Part shown: in pieces, positions 13,460 through 26,910 of the stretch
How the letters are laid out: the number at the start of each line of letters is the position of its first letter
Position numbering within the stretch: position 1 is the first letter of the stretch
DNA from: Marsupella aquatica
Lineage: Eukaryota > Marchantiophyta
Length of the DNA stretch: 64,000 nt
Reading direction: 5' to 3'
Assembly (NCBI GenBank): GCA_973895155.1
Contig: OZ316892.1
Location: 3,410,001 to 3,474,000 of the forward strand
Position numbers and translations under genes: made by a program
Notes under the pieces: model-generated
The model's database searches: none
What the model saw: only the letters and a program-made list of their open reading frames with translations
Told to the model about the DNA's origin: nothing

Positions 13460-13680
13460 AAATTAGAGAAATTTAGAAACTCATGACCACTTTAGTACTT
13501 GATACAATCTCCCAATGTCACACTCATTGGAAAGCTAGAGAACATTGGAAATTTATAATCTCCTCAGAATTCCACTAAATTTATCAATGTTAAGTTCATT
13601 AAAAAGCTAAAGAAATTCTAAAATTCATAATCTCCTTAGTACTCAATAAAATCTGTCAATTTTAGGTTCATTCTCATGGA
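13460..13680. repeat. Degenerate ~75-90-bp repeat, site 3
   Basis: CACTCATTGGAAAGCTAGAG, then TATCAATGTTAAGTTCATTA, then TGTCAATTTTAGGTTCATT: three units of the family at 2.5-3.0 kb, here about 10 kb away and in the same orientation. Confidence 0.6.
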
Positions 13681-13689
13681 AGGGGTCAA

Positions 13690-15100
13690 CATTTCAGGGG
13701 TTGTACAACAAAAATTTCTATTCATGTTAGAGATTATGAAATCATGAGAAAAATCTATTAAAAAAATTACTTACTCAATTCTTACCGAATGATGACAATG
13801 CAATGCTTCAATGGTGAAGTTGCCACAAACACAAATACATAAGTTGATTTTATCCAAAACAAGTCTCTTCATGTTTGCAGCGTGCCATGATGATGTGGCA
13901 CGTTGTGGAGCCAGGAATTTTGGAAAGGACCCCTAATGTAAGTCCGTAATTAGTGGGTACTTTTGAGCTGTAAGGTTGCATATATGTTAACAGGGGATCT
14001 CTATAATTCCAAACCTTTTCCTTGTCGGATAGGATTCTTGATTTAACTTACATCAGATCTATGGAAATGTGCATTCAACTAGGATGACATGAATTAGCAA
14101 ACAAAAATATAATTATTCTCACACCAAAAACTTATTGGAATCATGTCATTTGACTTTCAACGTTTGGTATCTGACTTGATTGGATCTCTATTAATTTCCA
14201 GACCAAATTTCATTTTCAGACCAAAGGTTTGGAAATTTTAGATCACTTAGTGAGGTGATCCAAAAATTTCCAAACTTTAGCTCTTTCATTCAAGGGATTT
14301 GCATATGCTAAACATTTTGGTATGGTGTCTATCTTTAGAACAAGAAGTCCTTCCAACGTGGTTTTGTAAAGACAAAATCACATTCAAGTGCTCTACATGC
14401 AAGTCTAGTATGTAAAGTCACCGGTAACTAAGAGCATTCCTGCCGGTTGCTTCACATATGACTCAGTAAATATATGAAGTCACATGTGGCAAGTTCAGGA
14501 TTCTGTGAGTTGTTACAGTGTAGCAGGCCTCGATTCCCACCCAACACACTATTCAAGCAAGGGATCAAGAGTTGCAGCACATGAGCAGAGGTGCATTCAC
14601 ATATATATTATCCCATTTTCAACTTATATCAATGGCAAGTCAGAGCGTTTCCAAGCTATTGTGATGTTACATCAAGACAGTCCACAGAAATGGTGGAGGA
14701 GTTCCACACTCCAGTTTGCCAAGTCTAGTGCACAAAAGGCAAAAAGACGGAGGGGCTCAAGGAGAGAGACTGGAAACTTAATTCATGTTTGGAATTATGC
14801 AAGTTATCTAATGATGTAAAACCATTTTTGGAGGTACCTGGTATTCCCATTATCTCTTGCACTAAAGTAACCTTTGATCAAACAACTCTTACGTATTATA
14901 AGCTTCCAAGAAAGCTCCAGAAAGTTTCCGTTATAGTCAATCAAGTTTTCTTTATTTTTTGGTCACACTATTACAAGGCTAGTAACCTACACTAAAAACC
15001 CATTAATATCCTCTAAGTAGTGGAGAAGGGTGTGATTTAAATTTGACTTTGAGAGCCCAACTCCCTAAACTAGTCACAATCCTCCATGTTGACAGGGCAG
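13690..15100. other. No recognisable gene
   Basis: One 111-codon plus-strand frame (14484-14819) with a basic segment (AQKAKRRRGSRRE) has no recognised family and no splice context. Otherwise AT-rich spacer. Confidence 0.45.
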
Positions 15101-15219
15101 GTGGGAATACTGTAACGTACGTGTCGACGGTGCCCATACCAGATCAGCCCCGACCGTTCACCCTCCGACGGCGACGGTGGTACGGCGCTCGTGAGCCGTG
15201 ACTGCGTATCGACGGGCAG

Positions 15220-15228
15220 AAACCCTAA
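15220..15228 (+). promoter_or_regulatory. telo-box AAACCCTAA
   Basis: The canonical plant telo-box lies in the GC-richer block (about 15.1-15.5 kb) ahead of the two-exon gene. Telo-boxes are known in promoters of growth- and ribosome-related plant genes. Here it suggests a promoter or 5' leader; the transcription start is not visible. A second AAACCCTAA occurs at 18194-18202 without a nearby gene. Confidence 0.45.
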
Positions 15229-15971
15229 TCAGAGTACGGTCAAGTTGGTAAGGTTGGTTTCCTTCAGGAAAAGCGACCCCGGGTATGGAATCTTGCGTGA
15301 TTCGTCCGTCGTAAAAGGGTGATCGGGGTTGTGGTGACGCAGTGCTCTCGCGATGGCCCTCAGCCAGATCGCGCTTGTCCGTCGAGAGGAGGCATGTCCC
15401 TCATCGCCCGTTTGTCAGATTTTACGACAGTCGATTCCCCGTCCAGCACCCAGCTCGCGAAAGTTCATTCCATTGTGTGAGAAGGTAGGGGTTTCTCGTC
15501 GTGGGTAGCTGCGAAGATCGCTGGTTTCAATTTACTCGGCTCGTTGGGTTGTCTGCAATCGCTGCCGCGAGGTTTTCGGAGCAAGCGTGTGTGTTTGCGT
15601 TCGTTTTAAGGGAACTGCACCATCCAGCTGGAACAGCTGCTGCTGCGTCACATATCACAGAACGTCCTCTACTCGCAGAACGCAGAAAAGTGGTTTCATG
15701 AGCGCTTCACGCTTCTTTGATTGTGTCGGGTTGAGGAGAACCGTTATGGTTGTTGATTTACGGAAAATTTGAGACACGGTTGCATGGGGATCTTTCGGCT
15801 GGTTCTCGCTTTTGCTGCAAGTGGAGGCATTCGCCGAGTGTATTACTTTGATTCTTTTCAGTTTGTGTGCTTCATTCCAATGCTGGTTTCGGCGTCGGGG
15901 ACTGTCTAATTATGGACTAGGTAATACGGAGAAGGCAAGGCCGACCTCATCGGTGGTACAGGTGACACTCA

Positions 15972-17283
15972 ATGAAGCGCTCAAGTTCAATTCGCCACTG
16001 GGCTTGCTCTCCGAACCCCTTGGCTGATGATTTAGATTTCGATCCCTGCAAGGACATGTCGTTTTCTTGGTCGGGGATTAAGCTTTTCGTAGACCTGCAC
16101 ATTGGCCCGAACGGCCCGGAAAATGTCGAAATTGCTGGCGAGACTTCGGTTGCGGATCATGCTTCTCTGCAGGACAAAGATTCCGAGGATGATGAAACCG
16201 AAGGGCCTGGTAGCACGGGCGAATCTAGCAGCCTTCAGTCTGACACGGACGCGATCAAGGATCATGTCCTAACGAACCATCAGAACGACGAGAGAGATTG
16301 CAACAACGAGACGCCCAGCCAAATGTTCGACGAACTTGGAGTTGCGGCCGAGCCTGATACGAATTGGACACATTGTGCATGGCCGGACTGGGGGGAGCCG
16401 CTGCCACCTGAAGATCTTGATGATGAGATAGAGGTCGAGTACGCTGCAGACGGAGAAAAAACCACCACGGTGAAGAAGGCGGTCACTTTTTCTGATGTTG
16501 TCACGTTCGTTGAGCCCAGTAGCCTGCAAGAAGAAAGGGAGATTTGCAGTTTCTCGTACGCTGGCTCTTCAGACGAAGAATTGGAGCGGGGCACCGAACA
16601 GGTTACAAGTAGCAGCGATGGCTACTCCAGTGATCTTTCGCCTTTGCGAGTTTGCTGCTTAAGAGGTACCGAGATCATCCTCGCTGTCTAGTTTTTCGTC
16701 TGTGTATACAGAAAAGTTCTCGTGGAACGTGGATGTTCTTTTAACTTGTGCATCATCAATATTGTGCGTGAGCCATTTGAAACCATGGAGGGTCCGTAGA
16801 GGATTTAGGGTTTCGAAGTCACTCAATTACTGCTTCATGTCCATTGCAGAGAAGGAAAGCTTGGATTCGGCGGATGTTTCCGCAGCCCGCCATCTATTAG
16901 AACTTGGTAACGAATCGAATTACGGCGATTCGAAAGCAGTAGCGCTAGAATCATCGGCACAGTGTGGAAAAAGGAAGTCCGATATTTACGATCCAAGCCG
17001 TGACTTGGAAAGGCTTTCTGAGCTGGTAGAGAACATGTATGCTGCAGTACCTCAGCTGAGCATTGTTAGTAATTCACGAGGGAGCGTTTCGAGCGAAGAT
17101 GTTTCGCTCGTTTGGACCATAGAGCTTTCGCAAGATTCAGGAAGGCTCAAAATGAAGAGAATCAAGCGCGAGAAGTGGGCCGGATTCAAAGGCCTCCGTG
17201 TTCTAGATGTCGATGATGAGAATGATGTGCTAGAGAGACCGCTCTGGAAGCGACAATACAAGTCTCTCAGCAAATTTTCATGA
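15972..17283 (+). CDS. Unrecognised acidic 375-aa protein, two exons
   Basis: Exon 1 is 15972-16665 and exon 2 is 16850-17283. The donor AG|GTACCG and acceptor TTGCAG join in phase 1 and keep one frame of 375 codons to TGA. The ATG at 15972 is the first in frame after a TGA at 15963; an inner Met at 16057 is an alternative start. The N-terminal half is acidic and Ser-rich (DSEDDETEGPGSTGESS) and contains KKAVTFSDVVTFVEP. The C-terminal half has an amphipathic stretch (DLERLSELVENMYAAVPQL), then TIELSQDSGRLKMKRIKREK and a basic end, KRQYKSLSKFS. No signal peptide or membrane segment is visible. I do not recognise the family; KRIKREK could act in nuclear targeting (inference). Upstream DNA is GC-richer than the surroundings and has a telo-box, as expected for an ordinary expressed gene. 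Confidence 0.7.
16666..16849 (+). other. Intron of the 375-aa gene
   Basis: 184 bp, GT...AG, phase 1, with a pyrimidine-containing tract before CCATTGCAG. Reading through it in the exon 1 frame meets a stop at 16689, and the exon 2 frame has no upstream protein-like continuation, which supports removal. Confidence 0.7.
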
Positions 17284-17904
17284 TGGGCATATTGTATGTA
17301 AACACACGTGTATATATTTTAGTAAAATTTTCGAGTTTACTAGGCAATGCCCTTGAATTTCTTTATTGGAATCCCCTGTTTAATATCGTCCTTGCGCTTT
17401 CGTCGCCGACCAAGCTTTCAAATTCAGGCAAATTCGATTCATTAAATTTACCTCCCACATGTAGAAAACTCGATTTTCAATGGCTTTCATGGCACTTTCA
17501 TGGACGTCCGAATGGTGGCACACGGCTATCAAAATTGTGCAGTAAGCAAAGCAAACCCAGGAGTGGCATGAGAACACTCGAAGGAAACCGACTGGCTAGG
17601 ACGTCAGTAAAGATTTGCAACCTAAACAGCTGAACAATGTAAACTTTAGAATTAAGCACGAAGGATATATGCACAAATCAGCACTCTTTTCAGTGCCACA
17701 ATTTATCTATGAAGGAGAACTCCACAACGTGATGGCAGAACAAAATTCGCTAACGATCACGACATCGAAAGTATTCATGAATCATGGCAGAAACCCGACG
17801 TACGCTTCACGTGACCTGTGGGGGAGGGTACGCATGAGCGCTGCAAGTACAAAAGCCAAGTTGTCAGTCACAAAGGGTTGCGTACACAGACTCCCCACTG
17901 TTTA

Positions 17905-18086
17905 GGCGCCATCCCATCTAGCCATGGCTAAGTTCTATTCCGTCTAGACCCTTTGTAGGTTGGCATGAGGAGATGCTTGACGGTGACAAGATTTTGGCGC
18001 CATCCCATCTAGCCATGGCTAAGTTCTATTCCGTCTAGACCCTTTGTAGGTTGGCATGAGGAGATGCTTGACGGTGACAAGATTTT
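17905..18086. repeat. Exact 91-bp tandem duplication
   Basis: GGCGCCATCCCATCTAGCC begins at 17905 and at 17996; the two 91-bp copies are identical as read. Nothing coding is evident in it. Confidence 0.9.
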
Positions 18087-18089
18087 GGT

Positions 18090-21000
18090 GTCCAGTACGA
18101 AGCTTTGGTCTGTCCATGACTAGATGTTTGCAATGATAACATCTTTGTCTCGTCGCTGACGAGCCGTTACTAATCTCAAGGGCATTCCCCAAGAAACCCT
18201 AAAATCAGCAAAATGTACTCATGAACTTAGAATCGATCATTTTACCAACGTCGTGTCCAAGCAGACACATTGTGTATCCTGTCCTCAATCGCACCTTTGA
18301 GTAATGCCGTTCGAGCGTTGCTCGTCCAGACCCATTGAGGCCTTACAAGGAGATGTTTTGTTGACTCGGACTGGAGCAATCACATCTTCGGTTTCAGTTC
18401 TAGTTGGTATCATTTGCAATCCGTTGCAGCAGATCGATCGAGCTAGCAGAAATCATACAGTGAGACACAAAGGAAGAGGTGCATCACTCCTTTCAAGGTC
18501 CAAGAGAAGAACGAGCACAGGTCCGAACTAGCCCTAATATATTGTTCTCCATGGGAGTAAGAGGTCGAATGTTCTGTAGCATGTGCATCAAAAGAAAACT
18601 CAATGTGAGAGGAGAGAAACTGTAGAAGGCACGATGAGAAACGGGAGCAGTGACTTCTCTAATTTCAGTAGCAGGCTGATGGTCGAATGGCTCTTTGGTG
18701 TGAGGGAAGAAATTTACAAAAACATCTCAAAGGGATCAATGAGAAAGTACAATGGCAAAATAATCCAGAAACCTATAATCTGCAGCGTCATGCAAGATGG
18801 AGCAAGCTTCCCTCCAGATCATGAGACACATTCTAGCACGTAAATGAGTCCCATGGATTCCATAGACAGTGTAATACCACATTTAGGGGTAACCCTTTCC
18901 TGTGCGTCCCCAGTGATATGATTGAAGTTGGAGCTTGTGCCTATGGGTAAATTTATTTAGCTGGGCCATGGAACCACTTCAGTTGTTTACATTGGTGTTG
19001 CTTCTTCTGGAGGATTTGTTTCATAATTCCTTGTCAAGTATGTATGGCCATGGACATGTGCTTTATCTCTATATGGGCAGATGTTTCCAGCCTGGTATTG
19101 GACCATTGCCAAAACAATGTGAATTTAAAAAACCCATCTACCGTAATTATAAACAAACTCGCATTAAAAGCTAGCATAAGCTTGCAACCATTTGACCTTT
19201 GTGGGAGATGATGAAGCACTTTCCTCTTAAATAGGCTTGTTATATTGGACTGAGGCTTCATGTCCGATAATTGGCAAGGGGGAAACTGAATTGGCCAAGT
19301 TCTAGAAGAGGACTTTTTAATCTATATTTAAACTATTAGCAAAATGCTCATTTTGACAAAACTACCAAAGAATCTTTCACACCCAAATTCTAATTAAGTA
19401 TTCATACAAGGGATGTATGAAATGTACTATTTCCAAAAATTAAATGTAATGCGTCAGAATATTCTATCCAGGCCCAAGTTAGTTCTCAAAATTGGCGCCC
19501 GGATATTTTTAAATTGGTTACAACTACTTCAGCTAGACATCCGATTAATGGAGGGAGTTGGAAGCTATCTTTTCATGGTACAGCTCAGTCTAACATCTTA
19601 CTTAGGAAGTACTCAAATTTTTACCGATAAATTCCAACTTGGCTACCAATATAATTTGGATATTCATCATTGAGTCAATTCTATTCTTATTTGCATATGA
19701 GCTGTCACCAGGCCCTGAATCCAAAAATTTCTTTCAGTGCATAGTATGTTCCCATGTCTACACAATAATGTCACACAATGCTATCGCCTCGAGCAGATTA
19801 TGGATGTATTATCGTTTGCGTGGCAAAATCTGTTGGTTCTATCCCGCTACTCCAGATGCGCACCGGACACGATAAGCTCATGATTTGCAAGAACGTGGAA
19901 CGTTGTGAAGACATCGTCAGTTTGACAAGCTATCTACAGAATAGTCGATAGCAAACGGTCGTTTCTCTCACGTGGATGATATGGGCTTTCTGCAAGATCG
20001 TTATTCAGCCAAAGATTGAAGATCGTCTTGGGGTCTCATGAAACCTCAGATTTCAAACATCTTTGGTTTATTTAATTTGAGGCTCTACCTATGGACCAGG
20101 GCCTCTAGCTATAAGCAGCGAGAAATTCATTAATGTATACATATATATTCTAACCACAGACCAGTATTATCAGGACTACCATCACGGACGTCTGAACCTG
20201 ACATCAACCTGACGGCACATGCCGGAGGAGAACTGTCTCTAAATTAGCATGCATTGTCACTGTTGAATACCTAAACATGAGCCAAGCGATATGTTGTGAA
20301 GACATGGACGATGCAATTAAAGTGTACTTGAAAGCAGCAACCCTAATGAAGTTATCCACGTACTACTTGGGTCACGAGCTATTGCCTTCCATCCTTGGAA
20401 TTTGATGGTTCTTTTACCGCATCTGGTTCCTTCGCTCAAAGTTCTCGATCTGTCCTAGATTTGATAAGTCCCGAGATGTTTGAGTACGTTAAGTTATGAT
20501 AATCCTAGCCCACGAATAACTTAGTAAAGGTAAGCTAGCTTCAACTTAACCATTAACATCAAGAACAATCAAAATCATGAATTAATCAACGCGTGCAGGG
20601 TACCCTCCTCGTTATGCTGAAGATCTAAACGTCCCTAGGCTTGTAGATATTATAACTGATGGCTCGATTTAATTTCACAAACTTTATCTGAGCATTTATT
20701 TCATTGACCTAATGCGTAGGAAGATATGAAAGTGCATCAATCAAAGTGGACGAGATCCGACATTAGTATCTAGTGGACATGTGCTGAAGGAGGCATCAAC
20801 CGCGCGTCTTTGCGCTCCAGATGGTTAAAACAAGTAGAACGAGTCATAGTGGGCCGGCCTGTCACGAAAAGATCACTAGCCAGGCTAGATAAGAAACCCA
20901 AGAGCAATCAATGGAAAGCTTTAAGCTTTGGTGATGGCGGCAGTGACAGCTCTCAGTATCGCAGTGCAGAAATTTGCAGATATATTCAGTGCACCAAGCA

Positions 21001-24000
21001 TTGTGGTGCTGCTCTCATCCCTTCACCCTCGCTACCTTCGGACACACCAACACGAGAAGCAGTGAGTGATTTAATTCAACCCTACAGCTCTTAGCCACCC
21101 ACGTACTTCCTTCCTACAAAGACTTCAAGTGCCGACCCTGATATATGGATATGGTTTTGAGTTGAGTATTTCTCGATCTCTAGGTGTCTGTTTTACTAGG
21201 GTAATCAACTAGATCGAGTAAACTAGCTTACGACTACTGCAGCTTCATCTGCTCTGTCAACATTTTTCTATTGATATATAGAAAGGAACATGCATTCTTC
21301 TGTTGGTATATAGCTAGAAAGCTAGGAGTCTTAGGGCCAAAAATAGAAGAAGAAAACAAACGCAAAGAAAACGAAGACAGTGTTAGTACTTGGAAGCTTG
21401 CTACCCTCTACCTTGGGAATCAAATGGGCATTATAGCCGATTGAAGAACTCAAAGTAATAGCTAGGACATTCAAAGAGAAGGGAAATCTCAAAGGTTGAG
21501 ATAGGGAGATTTAGATACGGCATATGAAGAGAACAGAAGGATATGATAGCCCGTGAATCCAAGAGCAATCTAACAGTGAATGGTAGATACTTTTGGAGCT
21601 AGCACAGACTGACATAGTCCTATATTTGCAAGTCGAGACATGAGAATCCGTTAACGATTAATTAATTAATGTTTGCAGATGATAAGCTTGCACGTAGTGG
21701 TCCTAACAAGCTCAAAGGAACTAACGGCCTAGATCTAGCCAATATAAGAGGCACTGATAAGGAAGCAAAGGAATACCGGGAGGAATACCGTTGAGATCCT
21801 ATAAAATCTGATACAGAGATTATAGGCTGTAATGGTTGCCGGATCTAGCTAGGTGTGTAAAATTAGTTGAGGCAGAAAGTGTCAACAATTCTAGTGACTG
21901 AGAAGTGTGAATGGCCTGCAGGCTTTGAACCTCTTTGTTTAGGCGACGACAGGGTATCAAAGACGAGCTAAAGTGCTCGTATTACCGGTCCTTGAACTGA
22001 AGAAAAACAAACTCTAGCCCCAAAACGGAACACAAGGCAAAACTGTCACATGCCCTGGTTTGAAATTTATCCCACCTTATGTGGGACTTTTACCTAGCTT
22101 GATAAATCCTACTCACAAAAAAAGGCAACCCTAGAGGATTTGTATTTTCCTTTGGTAATAAGTGGGTTTTTGACAATTCTCTTGTGTTCAGACTGAAATT
22201 TGAAGACTTACCTACAAACACTAATTAAAACTGCCCATAAATGTTCAACCAGAGCATCAATTTGGGCTACAAAAATGGTGTCAATGGCCGGATTCTAAAA
22301 GGGGTAATGGTGCATGAATTCTTAAACATTCTACGTACAGTAAGCAATAGACGTTCCTTGTTCCTCTTAAAAGTACCCCAAATAGTCCCCCAAAGCATCC
22401 TCAGGAATTACTACATAGCATACTGGGAAAAAAATTGGAAGGGATATTGAGCCGCATGTTATATATGTCGTGCTGTTAATAGAATGATAGTCAATTATAT
22501 ATATATGAGCAAGGCATATATGTAAGGTACGTAGTTAATTGAAAAGCAGGCTCAGCACTCAGTTAAGTCAGGGAGCACACAGTTAAATGCATTTATCGGA
22601 CATTCAACCTTGGAGCGAGAAATCTCTTATCTGTACAGGATCTAGCTCCATCATTGAAAGGCTACGTCTCGTGGAGTGTCGATCTGTTGTATAGTCCTCT
22701 TTCATGTTAGTCAAGGGCTCATAAACTATCCAGGGAGGGTACGATGCAAATAAGGGTGCTCCTATCTAAACGAGCTAGTAAATTAAACTTTGCCAGCATA
22801 ATAAATAAAAGATATCTGTCTCACCTTTAGCAAATCATAACACGCTCAATTGTCAGGGACCGATAAATTAGAGCATCGAATACAGGTTGCCCTCGCTCGA
22901 TCCAACAATACCAAGTTAAATGAACAGTTAACTAGCTTGATACACGTACATTGCGTCCCCAAAAAGGGGATCCCGGTTCCACAAATACTTTCATTACTTA
23001 CAAGCTCTGGCTCTGCAACAGTAGTCGCAGTCAACTTAATAATGGCTCAACTTTAATTTGGTTGACGATTATATTGTGCCGGCAATTGTCACAATTGTGT
23101 ATATAGGCCAGCGGCAACTAGCTAGTTCAGTAATATGTACTGAGTAAATATATGGTGTTCAGTGAGGGTGGTGAAAGTTCTCAACTTAATTTATGAAGTT
23201 CTAAACTTAATTTATGAATGACATAATGCAGCACAATTATTGTGTGGCCGGGTAGCAACGTACTAGTTCTATGGTCACTTTGGTGACTGAGTGAACTAGT
23301 TTCGAGACTACAGTACTACTAAGTTATTCACAATCTGCATTTAATTTGGCATATATTATACATGTATCAGTTTCGCACTTTCTTTAACCTTAGGTAAACC
23401 ACTTCCACGTTTGGCACCTAACCATGCATGGATAACTAATAACTTTCTACGAGTATATATAAATGTAACGATTAGCGCTAGTGGGAAACTAAGCTCCCTT
23501 AGACGAAAACCGTTCTGACAGGATGCAAATAACACAGACTTTTTGAAACTAGCTTTGCTTTTGAATCAGTGAGTTAATCAGATAGCACTTTCTTTTATAT
23601 AAACGCTCACATTTATAGAGACTAAACAGTACGTGTTTTAGAGCTAGAAAATTCAGCCTATAACTTTTTCAGCTCAATGAAGTGTTCCACATGATGACTA
23701 ATATGAGCTAGTAGTTGTGACCTTGCTAGCTTAATTTAGCTAGATAGGAGTTGGTTAAGATTGTTATCGAATTTATTTGGCTCATATATACCAGGATAGG
23801 GCTGACATGATTCAAGCGAGTGAGTTATGGATTGGATTACATCTTTGGTTCTTGGATTCAAAAATCTCCCCTTTAATTTTATTGGTTCTCTATGCCTGTC
23901 TTTTGGTGCAATAGATATTACCTAATTCCGGTGAGTACACACTTAGAGTGTAGGTTATGCGCTTAGAATCTTGACCACCATCTAAAAATTTGCAACCTAA

Positions 24001-25319
24001 ATTCTGAACACGTTAAGTATGATGAATCGCAGACCTCACCAGGTGGTGAGTCTTGTTGCCCTTAATGTGTTCCTTTTCAGAATTCTTGAAAATAGGCTAC
24101 GCACACCTTCTTAACATATATCAAATCATCAATCTGTCTGATAGGATTAAGCTAATTCCACGTACCTGAGATTAGTTCCCAACTCGTCTTGAGCAGCAAT
24201 AACTAGCGATCCTTAGTTCGTGTGTGAGTCGATCTCACGCCCCTTCTCACCCTACTCATTTGTCTTGACGACTTGTGAACCTCAATATCCGCATCTGCTG
24301 CAATCCATCCTCGGTTAATAGTCGGAATAGGTCATCGATCAGATTCGAGGGTTAGCACTAGGCCCAGAGCGGTGAGCTTGTTCAGCGGCTTCTCCCCAGA
24401 TTCGCCCAGGACTGCCATTCGTGAGATGTTGCATCGTGGTACGTATATACGACCGTACTGTAGTCGACTTAGTTTGAACTGGCCAAGGGCAAGGCCGTTG
24501 CACTATAGCTAGACCATCAGTGAGTTCCTACCCGGAAGCTATGTAACCAGCAAAGCTCTGATCATCAATATCGTTTGCTTTAATTTCTCGACATGAGACT
24601 CCTGGAAGAACTAAGCTGCTGCTTGCAAGGAAGGCATTCTGGAGCTGGAGTATTGTGACTTCTGTAGTGAGTTGGATCTGGTAAATTCCACCTTGCGCAG
24701 GTGTTGCAATATATTAATGATCATAGTACGTTAGTCAGGACGTCAACCATGATCAGAGGGTCTGCTGCTGGTATCAACAGGATTGACCTCAAGAGCATGA
24801 CCCTAGCTTATTAATTATTAGCTCATAATTGAGTGAATGCATTGTTATCTTAAGAGACTTTCTACGCAACTATAGATATTGTATACTAGGCAAGGCTGTA
24901 CAAGATTATATGGCTTTAGAAAGGAACTCGCTCTACTTTAAAATTAAACGTTTGATTTAAGTTTGATTTATTTTTTAATCATTTTATGGAGTTAGGCTAT
25001 ACTCTTTTTTATACAACATTCAAAACTTTCTCTTAAGTCGCTTGCCTCAGATAAAACAAACTAAAGATTGATTTCTTTGTGTAATTTTTTTAGTTTACTT
25101 GCTAGTTTGGATACAGACCCCTACCTCTAACAAAAGGCATAGAATTTGGGATAAACATATCTTTCCGCACCCAAACATACGTTTGCTTTTAAAGTTAGTT
25201 ATATACGTGTTCTCTGCTTTCAGAGGTACACAAGTTTATATGAATAAAATGGAAATGGTAATTAAAACCTCTGAGTAATTAACGTACACCTAGAATACAA
25301 CGCTGCATCATTCAAATCT
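18090..25319. other. Long spacer without recognisable genes
   Basis: More than 7 kb with no frame above about 95 codons and no family signature. The largest plus-strand frames (18304-18531, 18583-18843, 20810-21094) show no domain. Self-complementary tetranucleotide runs such as TTAATTAATTAA (21658-21669) and TATATATA are common. Confidence 0.55.
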
Positions 25320-25491
25320 GCAGGGGCGTTAATTTTAGGTTAAGGAAATTGAATAAACAAAAAAAATGCAACCCCGCCCTCCCCTGTTACCCTCCCCTCA
25401 AATATGCAGGGGCGTTAATTTTAGATGAATAAAATAGAATAAACAAAAAAAAATGCATTCCCGCCCTCCACTGTTACCTCCCCTCTTGCCC
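25320..25491. repeat. 86-bp tandem duplication
   Basis: CAGGGGCGTTAATTTTAG at 25321 recurs at 25407, each copy containing an A-run followed by ATGCA and CCCGCCCTCC. Confidence 0.85.
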
Positions 25492-26806
25492 CATAAAACT
25501 TAATTTGGAAGGGCAACATGATCATGACTCTCCTGGGGACTCTCCCCTCTGTTGGGCGCCCTGCGCCCCACCCCGCCCATTGCCGATTGCCCGCCTCAAG
25601 CAATGCAATGCTCGCCTCAAGCCTAGCTTGGCCTTGCCTTGCCTCACCTCTAAACCCCTCGCCGCCTTGACTCGAACTCACCCCTCGACCTAATGCCGAT
25701 TAATAGACCTAGTACTGACTAAACAACTAAACAAGAATTTCCATGCTTGAAAGTATCCAATATCTCAGTGACCCCTGCAGTGACCATCAACGCAATGAGA
25801 GCTAGAAGAGCTTCCAAGATCGATAGACAGGACATACTGGATGACTAACTAGAGAGGCAACCAGTCTGACAGGCAACTATTGCACAGACTGGATCTATGA
25901 CTAGAAACAGATCGAGAATCTCTGACGATAAATTGCCATATATCAGAAATTGAACTGGATGAAAACTGAATATGTATGCAATAGCTAGGTGCAGCATCGA
26001 TGGACAGGAATTACAGTAGCTCGAAGTGACTGAAACACGAAGGGACAGCAAGTTAAGCAGGCCGACTACCCAGTAGCGGAAGATTGCTGAAGTTGGTGGA
26101 GCTAGTACGTGGGAAGCGGGTTGAAATACAGAATTAGGAAGAATACCACCGAAAGTACCGCGTGCCAAGGGAGCTAAGAGAAGTCGAAGGTGGATTTGGC
26201 CAACGAGAAGAAGAAGTACGTTGGTAAAAGATACGACTTCATTTCGGATTGAGGAATAAGAACAAAAGCAAAATCGTGCAGAAGTATGTGCATGCAGAGT
26301 CTCCACCAGTCCCTGAAGCCAAAATTCAATCCAGCTGCTAAGGAGAAGGAGCTAGGAAGAGGCTCAGCGAGAAAAAGAGTTGAGTGATCTGTTCAACGTT
26401 GCTATCAGCCAGCCGAATGTTTCACGTGGTGTTGATCCAAAATAAATCGTGTGCAAGTTCTTCAGTCGGAAACAGCGTACAACCGGCTTTAAGTGCAGAT
26501 TTTCTCACGATTTGAACATCCAACGTAAAGGTGAGAAGCTAGATTGACATATATTAATTTACAGTACGTAACCAGCCTGATGGAGAGCAAAATACGAAGT
26601 GGGACCAGAAACCTTGGAGAAATTTCTACGTGGCGTCAAAATTAAGGACAAGAATACTCGCACAACAAACCTACGGAGATTGCTTGTAAGCATTTACTTG
26701 AGGCAATTAAGAAAGAAGCATATATATGGTTGGTTTTGGGTTTTGGGTTTGCCCCTGTCGACATGCACTTGAAGGAGAAGTTGAAAAGCTCATCACCACA
26801 TTGAAG
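25492..26806. other. No supported gene
   Basis: A 153-codon minus-strand frame (26306-25845) is long but has a biased, membrane-like composition and no recognised family. A GC-rich tract at 25540-25680 has only repeat-like frames. Confidence 0.45.
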
Positions 26807-26910
26807 GAGGTATATGCTTAATAGACCCCCTCTGGAATGTTTCTTACTTAATCAACCCCCTATGTTCATATTTACCCCAATAGACCCCCTTTGACAATTT
26901 CTTACATATA
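26807..26910 (+). repeat. Left terminal inverted repeat
   Basis: Partner of 32119-32248. The two arms share AGGTATATGCTTAAT and several CCCCC-containing phrases in the same order, with small indels. Confidence 0.75.

Noticed and set aside
25845-26306. 153-codon minus-strand open frame
   Set aside because: No family, no start or splice context, hydrophobic biased composition; most likely chance in a spacer.
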